A stretch of 64,000 nt of DNA from CAIODY01 sp046051225 (GTDB lineage: Bacteria; Bacteroidota; Bacteroidia; Chitinophagales; CAIODY01): NCBI GenBank assembly GCA_046051225.1, contig JBJOOR010000001.1, positions 124,001-188,000 of the forward strand. Direction: 5' to 3'. This document shows positions 18,115 to 26,739 of the stretch, piece after piece; position 1 is the first letter of the stretch; every line of letters starts with the position of its first letter. The position numbers and the translations under genes are program-made. The notes below the pieces were generated by a model, which saw only the letters and a program-made list of their open reading frames with translations, was not told where the DNA came from and did no database searches.

Positions 18115-18909
18115 TCAATCCAAATTTATTTCTCCAGTTAAAAACAATTTTGCTTTGCCACCAATAATGCATCTGTCATTTTTAAATTCACAAAAAAGCT
18201 GTCCACCACGTTGTGATATTTGATGTGCAACTAAATTATTTTTGTTTAATTTTTTTGACCATAACGGCAACAAAGATGTATGTGCAGAGCCAGTTACAGG
18301 GTCTTCATATATACCGGATTGAGGAGCAAAAAAACGGGAAACGAAATCAACATTATCGCCTTTTGCAGTAACAACTAATCCTCTTGCATTTAGTTTAATA
18401 ATTTCTTCAAAATTGGGTTGAAGATTTTTTAAAGCACTTTCACTATCAATCACGGCAATGTAATCTGTTTTGCCTTTGTAACATTCAATTGGTTGAATTC
18501 CGATACAATTTTCAATTGTGTTTTGTTCTTCGTTGATTAATTTCAAAGTATCAGTTGGAAAATCTAAAAGCAGCAAATCATCTTTCTTTTCAACTGTTAA
18601 CAAACCACTTCTATGTGAATGAAATTGAATTTTTGAATCAGGATAATCAAGCAAATTAAATAGTACAAAAGCTGAAGTCAATGTGGCATGACCACATAAA
18701 TCAACTTCTACTGTTGGCGTAAACCACCTGATTTCAAAACCCTTTCCACTTGGAACAACAAATGCAGTTTCTGCTAAATTATTTTCAAACGCAATAGACT
18801 GCATCAAATCATCATTGAGCCAAGTATCTAAAATACATACTGCTGCTGGGTTTCCCGAAAATAATTTATCGGTAAAAGCATCTACTTGATAAGTTCTAAT
18901 CTTTATCAT
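18115..18909 (-). CDS. PhzF-family isomerase/epimerase
   Basis: A 264-residue PhzF fold with both symmetric halves. The N-terminal Y-Q-V-D-A-F-T-D and F-S-G-N-P-A-A-V are followed by the catalytic Glu47 in N-L-A-E-T-A-F. D-L-C-G-H-A-T near 70 and the C-terminal D-P-V-T-G-S-A-H-T are the matching anion-binding loops. The family includes the phenazine enzyme PhzF and many uncharacterised homologues; no phenazine genes are nearby, so a different substrate is expected. Its start overlaps the end of the preceding GNAT gene by 14 bp. Confidence 0.9.
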   Translation of the reverse strand: MIKIRTYQVDAFTDKLFSGNPAAVCILDTWLNDDLMQSIAFENNLAETAFVVPSGKGFEIRWFTPTVEVDLCGHATLTSAFVLFNLLDYPDSKIQFHSHRSGLLTVEKKDDLLLLDFPTDTLKLINEEQNTIENCIGIQPIECYKGKTDYIAVIDSESALKNLQPNFEEIIKLNARGLVVTAKGDNVDFVSRFFAPQSGIYEDPVTGSAHTSLLPLWSKKLNKNNLVAHQISQRGGQLFCEFKNDRCIIGGKAKLFLTGEINLD

Positions 18910-19423
18910 TTTTATCTAATTGTAATTTGTATAGCCAATAAGTTTTTCCAAATTGCTCAAACTCAATTTGCTTTTGAAAACCCATTTTCTCATAAATATG
19001 CCTTGCAGCATTTTGAAATTCAGAAGTGTGCAATGCAATGATTTTTTCACCTGTTTCTTGTGCATGATTCAGACACACCTCGGTTAATCTTTTTCCAATT
19101 CCGTTTCCTTCAAAATCAGGATGCACAGCCACTAAACGTATGTAACAACAATCTGCATCAAACCATTTGAAAGGATTTCCATGCGGAATTAAAAATGCAG
19201 AACCAACAATTTTATTTTCCTTTTCACATAAAAAACAAGCACCTGTTTCAAATAATTCCTGATAAGTTTTTTCATAGGTCAAACTATTTTTCCAAGCCAA
19301 AATATTTTCTTCTGAAAGAATATTTTGGAATTGACTGTATGCCAACCAAGTGAGATTTTTTATCTGTTCAAGGTCTGCTGTATTTCCAACTCTGAATTTT
19401 AAATTGAGTTTAATTTCTTCCAT
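18896..19423 (-). CDS. GNAT acetyltransferase
   Basis: A 175-residue GNAT protein. Motif A is I-R-L-V-A-V-H-P-D-F-E-G-N-G-I-G-K-R-L near 88-106, with the acetyl-CoA loop E-G-N-G-I-G. A-A-R-H-I-Y-E-K-M-G-F is the conserved helix-turn near the C-terminus. Close packing with PhzF (overlap) and the double GNAT (1-bp gap) indicates one transcript. Confidence 0.87.
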   Translation of the reverse strand: MEEIKLNLKFRVGNTADLEQIKNLTWLAYSQFQNILSEENILAWKNSLTYEKTYQELFETGACFLCEKENKIVGSAFLIPHGNPFKWFDADCCYIRLVAVHPDFEGNGIGKRLTEVCLNHAQETGEKIIALHTSEFQNAARHIYEKMGFQKQIEFEQFGKTYWLYKLQLDKNDKD

Positions 19424-19424
19424 C

Positions 19425-20285
19425 TTACAATGATTTTATCATTTCAAATTGTGATACAATTTTTGGAATTCCGTTTTTTGTAAGGAAAGAAATTATTGCT
19501 TCCTGATTAGATTCAATGTTCACCACTTTTGCAATTGCAGCACGATTCATCTTTTTCAATTCATTTAAAATCATTGTACCAATTCCGTGTCTTCTATAAT
19601 TTTTATTCACTGCTAATTGAGGAATGTCGCCTGTTTCGGGTTCTACTATTCCATAACCTACAAAATCATTGTTATAAAATGCTCCAATAATTTTAAAATC
19701 ATTCCGTTTCTTCAGCAAAGCCTGAAAATCATTTTGCCATGACAAATTGAAATCAATCATAGCTTTCATTTGTGATTGAAATGAGAAATCAATTTCTTTC
19801 AATTCTACTTCGTTATTGTTTGTTGCTTCCAATTTCCAATCTGCGGTATTTACTCTAAAGCAATCAAACTTTCTTGAAACAGTGAACCCTTGTTTAGAAT
19901 AAACCGAAATCGCTTTTTCATTTTCTTCCAACACTTCCAAAATGTATTGTTGAACTCCTTCTGCTTTCAAAAATGGAATTGAATGCTCAAAGATTTTTGA
20001 AGCAAGTCCTTTGCCTCTGTGTTCTTCAATGGTTCCTGTGCCTGTATCATAAACGGTTTTAGGGCCGTTAAAATTTCCAATTCCATTCAAAGTAAAACTC
20101 ACCAACTCGTTTTTATAAAAAGCACCAAAAGAAATTGACGCATCATAACCTCTGCGATGAATAGTTTGCAACAATGCTTCTTTGCTCCATTGAAATGGAT
20201 AATCTTTAAACGCTTTTAAATACGTTTCAAATATTTCGTCAAACGAAATTTTTGCCAATGATTTTATTTCGTATTCGCTGTTCAT
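19425..20285 (-). CDS. Tandem-domain GNAT acetyltransferase
   Basis: A 286-residue protein with two GNAT modules. The N-terminal module has E-E-H-R-G-K-G-L-A-S-K-I and K-A-I-S-V-Y-S-K-Q-G-F. The C-terminal module has I-P-Q-L-A-V-N-K-N-Y-R-R-H-G-I-G-T and ends I-S-F-L-T-K-N-G-I. Two-domain GNATs of this size include mycothiol-synthase-like and aminoglycoside-type enzymes, but no substrate can be named. The start overlaps the upstream flavoprotein stop by ATGA. Confidence 0.85.
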   Translation of the reverse strand: MNSEYEIKSLAKISFDEIFETYLKAFKDYPFQWSKEALLQTIHRRGYDASISFGAFYKNELVSFTLNGIGNFNGPKTVYDTGTGTIEEHRGKGLASKIFEHSIPFLKAEGVQQYILEVLEENEKAISVYSKQGFTVSRKFDCFRVNTADWKLEATNNNEVELKEIDFSFQSQMKAMIDFNLSWQNDFQALLKKRNDFKIIGAFYNNDFVGYGIVEPETGDIPQLAVNKNYRRHGIGTMILNELKKMNRAAIAKVVNIESNQEAIISFLTKNGIPKIVSQFEMIKSL

Positions 20286-20920
20286 TTATTTTTCTCAAAA
20301 TAATTTTTTACACTTTCACTCATTTGTAATTCAATCCCAAACTTACTATCCTGCTTAGGTTGTAAGGCTTTAATGGCTAACGGAATTTCGCCACTCCACA
20401 CTTCATCTTTTATTTCTTCATCTCCCAATGGTCCGCCGCTTCGCATTTTTGCAGATGCTTTTTCGATTTTAAATTTAATCACTATCGTAGCTTTTAGTTG
20501 AGCTTCTGTTCCCAAATTCACTTCGTTCCATCTTCCTTTAATCACATTTTCAGTAATAATTTTCATGCCTTCTATTCTTTCATTTTCATCTTCGACTAAA
20601 ATTGCCTTTCCAAATAAAATGGTCGAACGATAATTTACGCCAGTATCGAAAAGCGTTCTTGCTAATACAATTCCATCCAAGTGAGTAACCGAAATGCAAA
20701 TAGTTTGTCCATCTAAAATTTGATTGAGCATGAAATTTTTCGTTGAGCCATGTAAATAAATTTCATCGCCACTTCTGCCGTAAGCAGTAGGAATCATCAT
20801 AGTTTGCCCTTGATGTTGAAATGCTACATGACATAAAAATCCTGCATCCAAAATTTCAAAAACAGTTTGCTCATCATTGGCTTCACGTTTTGCTCCACGA
20901 ATTATTTTGTTGAATTCCAT
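20282..20920 (-). CDS. NimA-like FMN-binding split-barrel protein
   Basis: A 212-residue pyridoxamine-oxidase-fold flavoprotein. A-G-F-L-C-H-V-A-F near 28-36 is followed by the FMN-phosphate motif I-P-T-A-Y-G-R, L-H-G-S-T-K-N near 75-81 and V-N-Y-R-S-T-I-L-F-G near 114-123. These are hallmarks of the nitroreductase-like/flavin-nucleotide-binding group that includes the 5-nitroimidazole resistance protein NimA. It probably reduces or binds a small molecule. It overlaps the upstream GNAT gene by 19 bp. Confidence 0.87.
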   Translation of the reverse strand: MEFNKIIRGAKREANDEQTVFEILDAGFLCHVAFQHQGQTMMIPTAYGRSGDEIYLHGSTKNFMLNQILDGQTICISVTHLDGIVLARTLFDTGVNYRSTILFGKAILVEDENERIEGMKIITENVIKGRWNEVNLGTEAQLKATIVIKFKIEKASAKMRSGGPLGDEEIKDEVWSGEIPLAIKALQPKQDSKFGIELQMSESVKNYFEKNK

Positions 20921-21390
20921 TTTAGTTTTTTAAAAAGTTTGGAGCGAAATGGAATATATCCTTTGCTTTGAAAAAAATCGGCAGCTACCAAATTATTATC
21001 TAAATGGTCAAGTTCTAATCTATCAATATTTAATTCCTTCGCAATCATTTCTGCTTTTTCCATTAGCATAGACCCAACTCCAATTTTTTGATTCTTTTTA
21101 GATACTGCAATTTGGTCAATATGTATAAGCCTAAATGAATAATGAAAAGCATTCTCTGGCACTTCTTTGATGATTAACATTAAGTAAGCAATACTTTCTC
21201 CATTTAATTGAGCAATAAGCAAACGACAATTATCATCAGCCAACATTTGCTCCATTACCTCTGAAATTTCTTTCACTTTGAAAGGTTTGTAAATAGCTGG
21301 AAACAATGATGAATGAAGGTTTTGAACGTCTTCAATTAACTCTGCAATTAGATTAAAATTTTTGCTTTCAATAATTTGTATTTCTTTCAT
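20902..21390 (-). CDS. GNAT acetyltransferase
   Basis: A 162-residue GNAT protein with I-H-I-D-Q-I-A-V-S-K-K-N-Q-K-I-G-V-G-S-M as motif A; the acetyl-CoA loop is Q-K-I-G-V-G. A-A-D-F-F-Q-S-K-G-Y ends the fold. The barrel-protein gene ends upstream with a 14-bp gap, so it could be the first cistron of the GNAT series or read through from the BlaI-controlled region. Confidence 0.87.
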   Translation of the reverse strand: MKEIQIIESKNFNLIAELIEDVQNLHSSLFPAIYKPFKVKEISEVMEQMLADDNCRLLIAQLNGESIAYLMLIIKEVPENAFHYSFRLIHIDQIAVSKKNQKIGVGSMLMEKAEMIAKELNIDRLELDHLDNNLVAADFFQSKGYIPFRSKLFKKLKWNSTK

Positions 21391-21404
21391 TTTGTAATGT
21401 TGTT

Positions 21405-23792
21405 TTAATTACTTGTTCCTGCACGTTGAATTTCCTCTGTGCTTCTCACTTGTTTTGCTCTGATATTTTTGTTTCCGAATTTGTATGAAATTGAAATTCT
21501 GTAAGAATGCCCATCATAAGAATATTCTACTGTGTTGTTAATTTTATTGGTTTGCAGCCAATATGAAGTGGCAAAAATATCTTCCCCTTCAAACGCAATG
21601 GTTAGATTTTTATTGAGCATTTGATACCGAATTCCAAAGTTCACATTTTTCATCGCAGCCCAATACACCACATCACGTTGACGAGGCGAATAATAAAATC
21701 CACTCAATTCAGCACTCAAAGTTTTTCTCTTGTTGAGGTAAAAATTATTAGTGATTTCTGCCCACCAATTAAATGCGTTGAATTCTGTTTTTCCTACAGT
21801 ATTTATTGGACTAAATAAAACATGACCACCATTGATATTTCCAGTAATTTCCCACCATTTTGCAGGTTGAATGGAGTAATCAATTTCCAACGCCAACACT
21901 TGCTTGTTGCCCAAGTTTTGTCTTGAAACTGCATTCGTTTTGTGCAATGTATCAACCGTGTAAACTCTATCAAAATAGTTGGTGATATTATTATAGAGCA
22001 ACGACACATTCAAGTTTGATTTGTAAGCATAGCCCAATTTTGTGAGATAGTTAAATGAAGGTTGAAGCGTTGGATTGCCCACTACATATGTGTTTGGCGT
22101 ATAATAAAATTTAAACGGATTTAGGAAAGCATAATTCGGTCGGCTAATTCTTCTTGCAAAAGTTAAATTGAAATTATGCTTTTCGTTCAATTTGTATTGC
22201 ACCACTGCCGATGGAAAAAGTTTGGTGTAATCCACCGTAAATGTTTGCAGTGCTGAACCAAAGCCAATTCCACGAGTATGCTCTGCCCGTAAGCCTGCCA
22301 TGAATTCAAATTTCTTCAGCGATTTATTGGCACTGATATAAGCAGCTTCAATTTCTTCGTGATAAGAAAATTGGTTTGTTTTTGTGGTGTCATTCACATA
22401 ATCATTACCAGTTTTTGTTTCGTACAAATTATTCAAATCGTTTTGTGAATCAGATGCTTTCATGCCAAAATTCCACTTTACAATTTTTGTTGGTATTTCA
22501 AAATCAATTTTTGCTGACATAATTTCCGTCAATGGCGAACCCGTTGCCCGATAAGTGTTTTGGCGAAGATAAGAGCTAATCATCGGGCTACTTTCCACCG
22601 AAAAATCGCGATGCTTATCGCCTTTCTGACGATAATAATCCAAATCAACATTCATCTTTTTTCCAGTTGAATCAAAACGATATTCATAGTTTAAATTGGT
22701 AGTGAGTTTGCCCAAATATTTGTCGGTTGTTTTTCCAATCGTGTTCACCGTTGAATCTAAATGATTATTCAAATCATAACTTGAACCAATGATTGACTCG
22801 TTATTATTTAACCAACTAAATCCTTCACTTGCCATAAATCCAATCGTAGATTTTTTGTTGATAGTATAATCGCCACCCACCTGCAAACGTGCATAGGGAT
22901 TAACATACGGGTATCTCACATCCTGATGCTGAAATTGATTCGGATAATAAGTATTGGTATATGCGACATAATTCCAACCCTGTGAACCACCATTTGCATT
23001 GCAAAATAAATTGAGTTTGTCCTTCCGATAATTTAACGAAGTACTTGCTGTTGGAAAATTCATTGGCCCATAAACATTGTATTCATGCCCAGCAGTAACA
23101 CTTCCTTTAAAGCCTTTTTGTTTATTTTTTTTCAAAACTAAATTGATGATACCAGCATTTCCTTCTGCATCATACTTTGCAGATGGAGAAGTAATGACTT
23201 CAATCTTTGAAATATTGTCAGCAGGAATGCTGTGGAGCATTTGGGCTAAATCATCGCCACTCAATTGTTGCAATCTGCCATCAATCATTACAGCCACCGA
23301 ATTTTTGCCTGCAATGTTGATTTCATTTCTTGCAACAGTTACACCCGGTGCTCGTTTAATGGCATCCATCGCATCGCCACCGGTTGCTGTGATACTATTC
23401 TCTACATTGAAAATAGTTTTATCGGCTTTGTATTCAACCAATGGTTTTTTTGCTAAAACAGTTACCGTTGATAGACTTTGATTCATGGCTTCAAACAAAA
23501 TAAAATCAACTGTTGCAGCACCCGAATAGTTTTTTATTTCAGCATTGTAACCTTGCATTTCGGCCTTTATAAATTTTACTCCATCGCTTCCAACTGCTTT
23601 ATAGAAGCCAACTTTATCAGAAAATGCAATTACAATTATCGTGCTATCACTTTTCAACAAACTGATTTTTACATTCTCAATTGGTTTGTTGTTTTTGTCA
23701 TTCACTTTACCACTGATTGAAAAATTATTTTGCGAAAAAATAATTTTTGGAAAAATTAAAATGCTGATGAGGATTAAATTTTTGAAAGTCAT
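21405..23792 (-). CDS. TonB-dependent-receptor-like outer-membrane barrel (OMP_b-brl_3 type)
   Basis: A 795-residue outer-membrane protein. It has a signal peptide of about 20 residues, a carboxypeptidase-regulatory-like beta-sandwich (F-S-I-S-G-K-V-N-D-K-N-N-K-P-I) and a plug domain with D-A-I-K-R-A-P-G-V and I-D-G-R-L-Q-Q-L-S-G-D-D-L. The large barrel holds L-N-E-K-H-N-F-N-L-T-F-A-R-R-I-S-R-P, typical of the Bacteroidota OMP_b-brl_3 family. No TonB box was recognised. It follows the M56-amidase gene, and a palindrome like the BlaI-type operator lies in the gap between them, so it may belong to that regulon. Confidence 0.85.
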   Translation of the reverse strand: MTFKNLILISILIFPKIIFSQNNFSISGKVNDKNNKPIENVKISLLKSDSTIIVIAFSDKVGFYKAVGSDGVKFIKAEMQGYNAEIKNYSGAATVDFILFEAMNQSLSTVTVLAKKPLVEYKADKTIFNVENSITATGGDAMDAIKRAPGVTVARNEINIAGKNSVAVMIDGRLQQLSGDDLAQMLHSIPADNISKIEVITSPSAKYDAEGNAGIINLVLKKNKQKGFKGSVTAGHEYNVYGPMNFPTASTSLNYRKDKLNLFCNANGGSQGWNYVAYTNTYYPNQFQHQDVRYPYVNPYARLQVGGDYTINKKSTIGFMASEGFSWLNNNESIIGSSYDLNNHLDSTVNTIGKTTDKYLGKLTTNLNYEYRFDSTGKKMNVDLDYYRQKGDKHRDFSVESSPMISSYLRQNTYRATGSPLTEIMSAKIDFEIPTKIVKWNFGMKASDSQNDLNNLYETKTGNDYVNDTTKTNQFSYHEEIEAAYISANKSLKKFEFMAGLRAEHTRGIGFGSALQTFTVDYTKLFPSAVVQYKLNEKHNFNLTFARRISRPNYAFLNPFKFYYTPNTYVVGNPTLQPSFNYLTKLGYAYKSNLNVSLLYNNITNYFDRVYTVDTLHKTNAVSRQNLGNKQVLALEIDYSIQPAKWWEITGNINGGHVLFSPINTVGKTEFNAFNWWAEITNNFYLNKRKTLSAELSGFYYSPRQRDVVYWAAMKNVNFGIRYQMLNKNLTIAFEGEDIFATSYWLQTNKINNTVEYSYDGHSYRISISYKFGNKNIRAKQVRSTEEIQRAGTSN

Positions 23793-23894
23793 TTGCTTTA
23801 TTAAAAAATATTTTGGTTATGTAAAGATGAATGTTCGAAAAAAGAAAAAAACACAAAAAAATAAAATTTCATACAGGTTCAAAATGGATACAAC

Positions 23895-23909
23895 TAGTTG
23901 GAACAACTA
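23895..23909. promoter_or_regulatory. Putative second BlaI-type operator, upstream of the barrel gene
   Basis: TAGTTG-GAA-CAACTA, an inverted repeat with exact 6-bp arms. It lies just after the stop codon of the M56-amidase gene and about 100 bp upstream of the barrel gene start. The arms are identical to those of the palindrome in the blaI-like promoter (25809-25822), with a 3-nt instead of a 2-nt centre. No clear -7 box was found beside it. Confidence 0.55.
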
Positions 23910-23910
23910 T

Positions 23911-25407
23911 TTAGTGAGTCATTTTTCCTGCTTCTTTCAAAGCCAAATAATTTTCGATTCCTTTCAAAATACTTTTAGCAATTAACTCTTGTTGGTTTGA
24001 ATTAGTCAACATTGCGGCATCCCATTCATTAGACAAAAAACCAGTTTCTATCAATATTGCAGGGCAATAAACTGCTTGCAAAATCCATATTCCTTGTTTG
24101 TGCATTCTTACACTCCTATTTGTAAAATCATTTTGCAGAATTCCCATTTCACTTTGTGCCAACAAAATGCTTTCATTCATAAATCCATTATTTTTTTCGG
24201 TGCTAACCACATAAATTTCTGTACCTTTTTGTTCTTCATTTTTATCAGCAGTATTGCAATGAATACTTATACACAAGTCAGCTTTTTGATTATTTATAAA
24301 CTCAGCCTTTGTTTTCAAATCATCAAAATGGTCATCATTTCTTGTTAGAACAATTTCAATATTTTTATCAGCATTTAATTGCTTAATAGCCTTTGCAATT
24401 GCTAAGTCAACATCTTTTTCATTAACAGTTCCGTCAGTTGATTTGCAGCCCAAATCATTTCCGCCATGCCCTGCATCTACAACAATTTTGTAACTTTTTG
24501 TCAATTCAAAATGTGTGGTTGTTTCATTTTTTCTAAAAGCAAAAAGTGATACAATAACGGCAAGCAACGGCAATACAATTAGTCTTCTTAAATAAGTGAA
24601 ACTTGGTTTTTTGTTTTGAGTTAGCATAGTTAATCTTCGTTTTATTGGTGAAAAGAAAAAAGGATTGGTAAGTTGGTATTGATGTGCTGGAAATGCTGCC
24701 AACATTAACATTGAGGCAAAATCATCAGCATTAGAATTTGTGATTGATTTATTGTCGGCAATAAATTCGTGTATCATTTCCAACTCGTTTTTTATCAACC
24801 AAAAGCATGGATTAAACCAACCAAACACCAAATTTATTTGCACAAAAATTTTATCCCAACTGTGTTTTTCTTTTACGTGTATTAGTTCATGTTGCAAAAT
24901 TTGTTTGCCAGTAATTGAGTTAGAGTCTATTTCTTCATTCCAAAAAATGAATTTAAAAAATGAAAAAGGAGTTCCGCTTTCTGTTGTATTAAGCAACACA
25001 ATATTTTCTATTTTTTGCTTTGGATATTTTTTATAAAGGCGATAAATTTTAAACAGCGAAACCAACAATCCAATAAAAACAAAACTGGCAACTACGCAAT
25101 AAGAAATTGGCAATAATTGAAGCCAATTAAACGATGTAGCAATTTTCTGCGTTGGCTCAAACTCAAATGCAGCATTGCTTTCAGCAATATAATTGAATGC
25201 TTGATAAATGGGTTGCTGTGCTTTTTGTACACTTGCGATTTGAAATTTCATTAAAGGAATTAACCATGATGCAGCAACAGAAAAAAGCAGATAAAATCTA
25301 TTGTATTGATGCAGTTTTTTATTACGGAGTGCTATTAAGTAATAGCCAAAGAAGGCAGCACTGCAAAGCATTACCTTGAAAAAATAAATTAGTGGTAGCA
25401 TAATCAT
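23911..25407 (-). CDS. BlaR1-type M56 metalloprotease fused to N-acetylmuramoyl-L-alanine amidase
   Basis: A 498-residue membrane protein. Hydrophobic segments lie at about 3-25, 38-53, 97-119 and 274-291. The cytosolic M56 protease domain carries H173-E-L-I-H177 and the downstream H-E-F-I-A-D at 213-218. After the last membrane span comes a full Amidase_3 domain instead of a penicillin sensor: D-A-G-H314-G-G, Glu330, S-I-H383 and the catalytic I-E454-T-G-F. All three zinc ligands and the catalytic glutamate are present. It overlaps the BlaI-like repressor by ATGA. By analogy with BlaR1, a periplasmic signal should trigger cleavage of the repressor; here the sensor would be a peptidoglycan-binding or peptidoglycan-cutting domain. 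That role is inference. Confidence 0.88.
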   Translation of the reverse strand: MIMLPLIYFFKVMLCSAAFFGYYLIALRNKKLHQYNRFYLLFSVAASWLIPLMKFQIASVQKAQQPIYQAFNYIAESNAAFEFEPTQKIATSFNWLQLLPISYCVVASFVFIGLLVSLFKIYRLYKKYPKQKIENIVLLNTTESGTPFSFFKFIFWNEEIDSNSITGKQILQHELIHVKEKHSWDKIFVQINLVFGWFNPCFWLIKNELEMIHEFIADNKSITNSNADDFASMLMLAAFPAHQYQLTNPFFFSPIKRRLTMLTQNKKPSFTYLRRLIVLPLLAVIVSLFAFRKNETTTHFELTKSYKIVVDAGHGGNDLGCKSTDGTVNEKDVDLAIAKAIKQLNADKNIEIVLTRNDDHFDDLKTKAEFINNQKADLCISIHCNTADKNEEQKGTEIYVVSTEKNNGFMNESILLAQSEMGILQNDFTNRSVRMHKQGIWILQAVYCPAILIETGFLSNEWDAAMLTNSNQQELIAKSILKGIENYLALKEAGKMTH

Positions 25408-25769
25408 TTTTTGATTTTTAATTGGGTTAATAAAAGTTCGATGTCTTTTAATTTTAGTTTCTTTTTATCAATCATAAATGAAACTGCATTGGTAAAAGAG
25501 CCTTCAAAATAATTTTCAACCATACTCGTCATGGTCGATTTTGAATAGTCTTCTTTAGAAACTATTGGATAATAAAAATGGTTTCTGCCATGAACCTCGT
25601 TGGCTACAAATTCTTTTTCAATCAAAATTTTTAAAAGCGTAGCTACTGTATTGTTGTGTGGTTTTGGCTCTGGCAAAGCTTCCAAAATATCTTTTAAATA
25701 AGCTTTTTCTAATTTCCAAAGCGTTTGCATTATTTGCTCTTCAGCTTTTGTAAGTGTTTTATTTATCAT
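25404..25769 (-). CDS. BlaI/MecI/CopY-family transcriptional repressor
   Basis: A 121-residue winged-helix repressor. L-T-K-A-E-E-Q-I-M-Q-T-L-W-K-L near 5-19 opens the fold, and N-N-T-V-A-T-L-L-K-I-L near 39-49 is the recognition helix characteristic of BlaI/MecI. The C-terminal dimerisation helices include the region cut by BlaR1-type proteases in relatives. It is the first gene of the BlaI-M56 pair and is preceded by two operator-like sequences that overlap its promoter, which suggests autorepression. Confidence 0.92.
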   Translation of the reverse strand: MINKTLTKAEEQIMQTLWKLEKAYLKDILEALPEPKPHNNTVATLLKILIEKEFVANEVHGRNHFYYPIVSKEDYSKSTMTSMVENYFEGSFTNAVSFMIDKKKLKLKDIELLLTQLKIKK

Positions 25770-25780
25770 GACTAATTTTT

Positions 25781-25796
25781 TAGTTGTGCAAATGTA
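25781..25796 (-). promoter_or_regulatory. Promoter -7 element of the BlaI operon with an overlapping operator half-site
   Basis: Read on the minus strand, 25796-25789 is TACATTTG, an exact TAnnTTTG element, about 20 bp upstream of the start codon. A TTG 20 bp further upstream (25817-25819) can serve as -33. On the plus strand 25781-25790 is TAGTTGTGCA, an imperfect copy of the palindrome at 25809-25822, offset by 28 bp. Confidence 0.65.
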
Positions 25797-25808
25797 AAAC
25801 TAAATTTT

Positions 25809-25822
25809 TAGTTGTACAACTA
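25809..25822. promoter_or_regulatory. Putative BlaI-type operator (perfect palindrome)
   Basis: TAGTTGTACAACTA is a perfect 14-bp palindrome with a TACA/TGTA-like centre as in BlaI/MecI operators. It covers the predicted -33 position of the repressor's own promoter, where a bound dimer would block RNA polymerase. Confidence 0.7.
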
Positions 25823-25994
25823 TTTTTTTAGTTATATTTTTGTTACTCAAAATGTTTAGTGATAATTTCTTTAAAAAATTGAAAATGCTTTAAGGTTGTT
25901 GGGGAAGTTGGCAAAATGGTAAAGACAATAAAAATGACAATTTTAAATTAATGCATTTTATTACAACAAAAAGCTAAAACATTTCATCATCCAT

Positions 25995-26726
25995 CTACCA
26001 CTCAAAATCCTTTCGCAGTAATGGTTTTAGTTCTTTCATGGGAATTAGATAATCAAACAAATAACCAGAGCCGCTAACCCAACCATAGAGCTTTCTGTGA
26101 ATGCCAATTTTGTCAAAATAAAAATAAGTATTCAAGTTGCTTTTTAATTCTAACGTAGCTATTGTATCGCTGAAATTTCCAAAACTTTCATTAAAGCTTT
26201 TTATAAAATAGTTCTTGTCCAATGCCTCAAATTTTGTAATTTTTTCGTCATCAATCAAATCTTCAATTTTAATTGAAGCACCTGTTTTTTTATTAAGCTG
26301 AAAAAATGCTTCACTATTCAATCCCCCATGAGGTTCTAATGAATTAAAATGACTTGAAAAATAATTTAAACTAATTAAATTTTTTGATTGGGTAATAACT
26401 GAAAAATTGCCTTCATATTTTGTCGTTGGTGAATTATTCTTTTGCGAAATAAAAGCTTCTATAACTGACTTTATATCAGTCAATGTTTCAAGAAAAATCA
26501 AATCATCACGAAGACAATTTTTTAAAACAAAATTAATTGAATCGCTCAATGGAACTGGGAAAGATGATAATTCAAAACATTTTAATTGAAAAGAAAAACC
26601 GTTTGTATCAACAGCTATTTTCTTGCTAACTATTGGTAAACTGTCTGAATTACCTATGTTGTTCTTGCTAAAACCGAATAAGCAAAAACACAACATCAAA
26701 ATAAAAAGAGAAAAAATGTTTTTCAT
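25995..26726 (-). CDS. DUF3298-like exported protein
   Basis: A 243-residue protein with a signal peptide of about 20 residues. The central E-P-H-G-G-L-N-S-E-A-F-F followed by G-A-S-I-K-I-E-D-L-I resembles the DUF3298 (RsiV/PdaC-type) fold, which has a G-G-A-H-G motif and a D-L element at these places. The function is unknown; RsiV homologues bind lysozyme but that is not implied here. It is 13 bp downstream of the metH C-terminal half and could be read from the same message. Confidence 0.55.
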   Translation of the reverse strand: MKNIFSLFILMLCFCLFGFSKNNIGNSDSLPIVSKKIAVDTNGFSFQLKCFELSSFPVPLSDSINFVLKNCLRDDLIFLETLTDIKSVIEAFISQKNNSPTTKYEGNFSVITQSKNLISLNYFSSHFNSLEPHGGLNSEAFFQLNKKTGASIKIEDLIDDEKITKFEALDKNYFIKSFNESFGNFSDTIATLELKSNLNTYFYFDKIGIHRKLYGWVSGSGYLFDYLIPMKELKPLLRKDFEW

Positions 26727-26739
26727 TTTTTAAAAAATT

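Noticed and set aside
18115..18909. Phenazine biosynthesis locus
   Set aside because: Only the PhzF fold is present; no other phz gene is nearby.
13229..21390. Integron cassette array
   Set aside because: No integrase, no repeated attC-like sites between genes, and most genes overlap, leaving no room for recombination sites.
23077..23720. Plus-strand frames opposite the outer-membrane barrel gene
   Set aside because: Antisense shadows of a clear 795-residue protein; no family motif or promoter.
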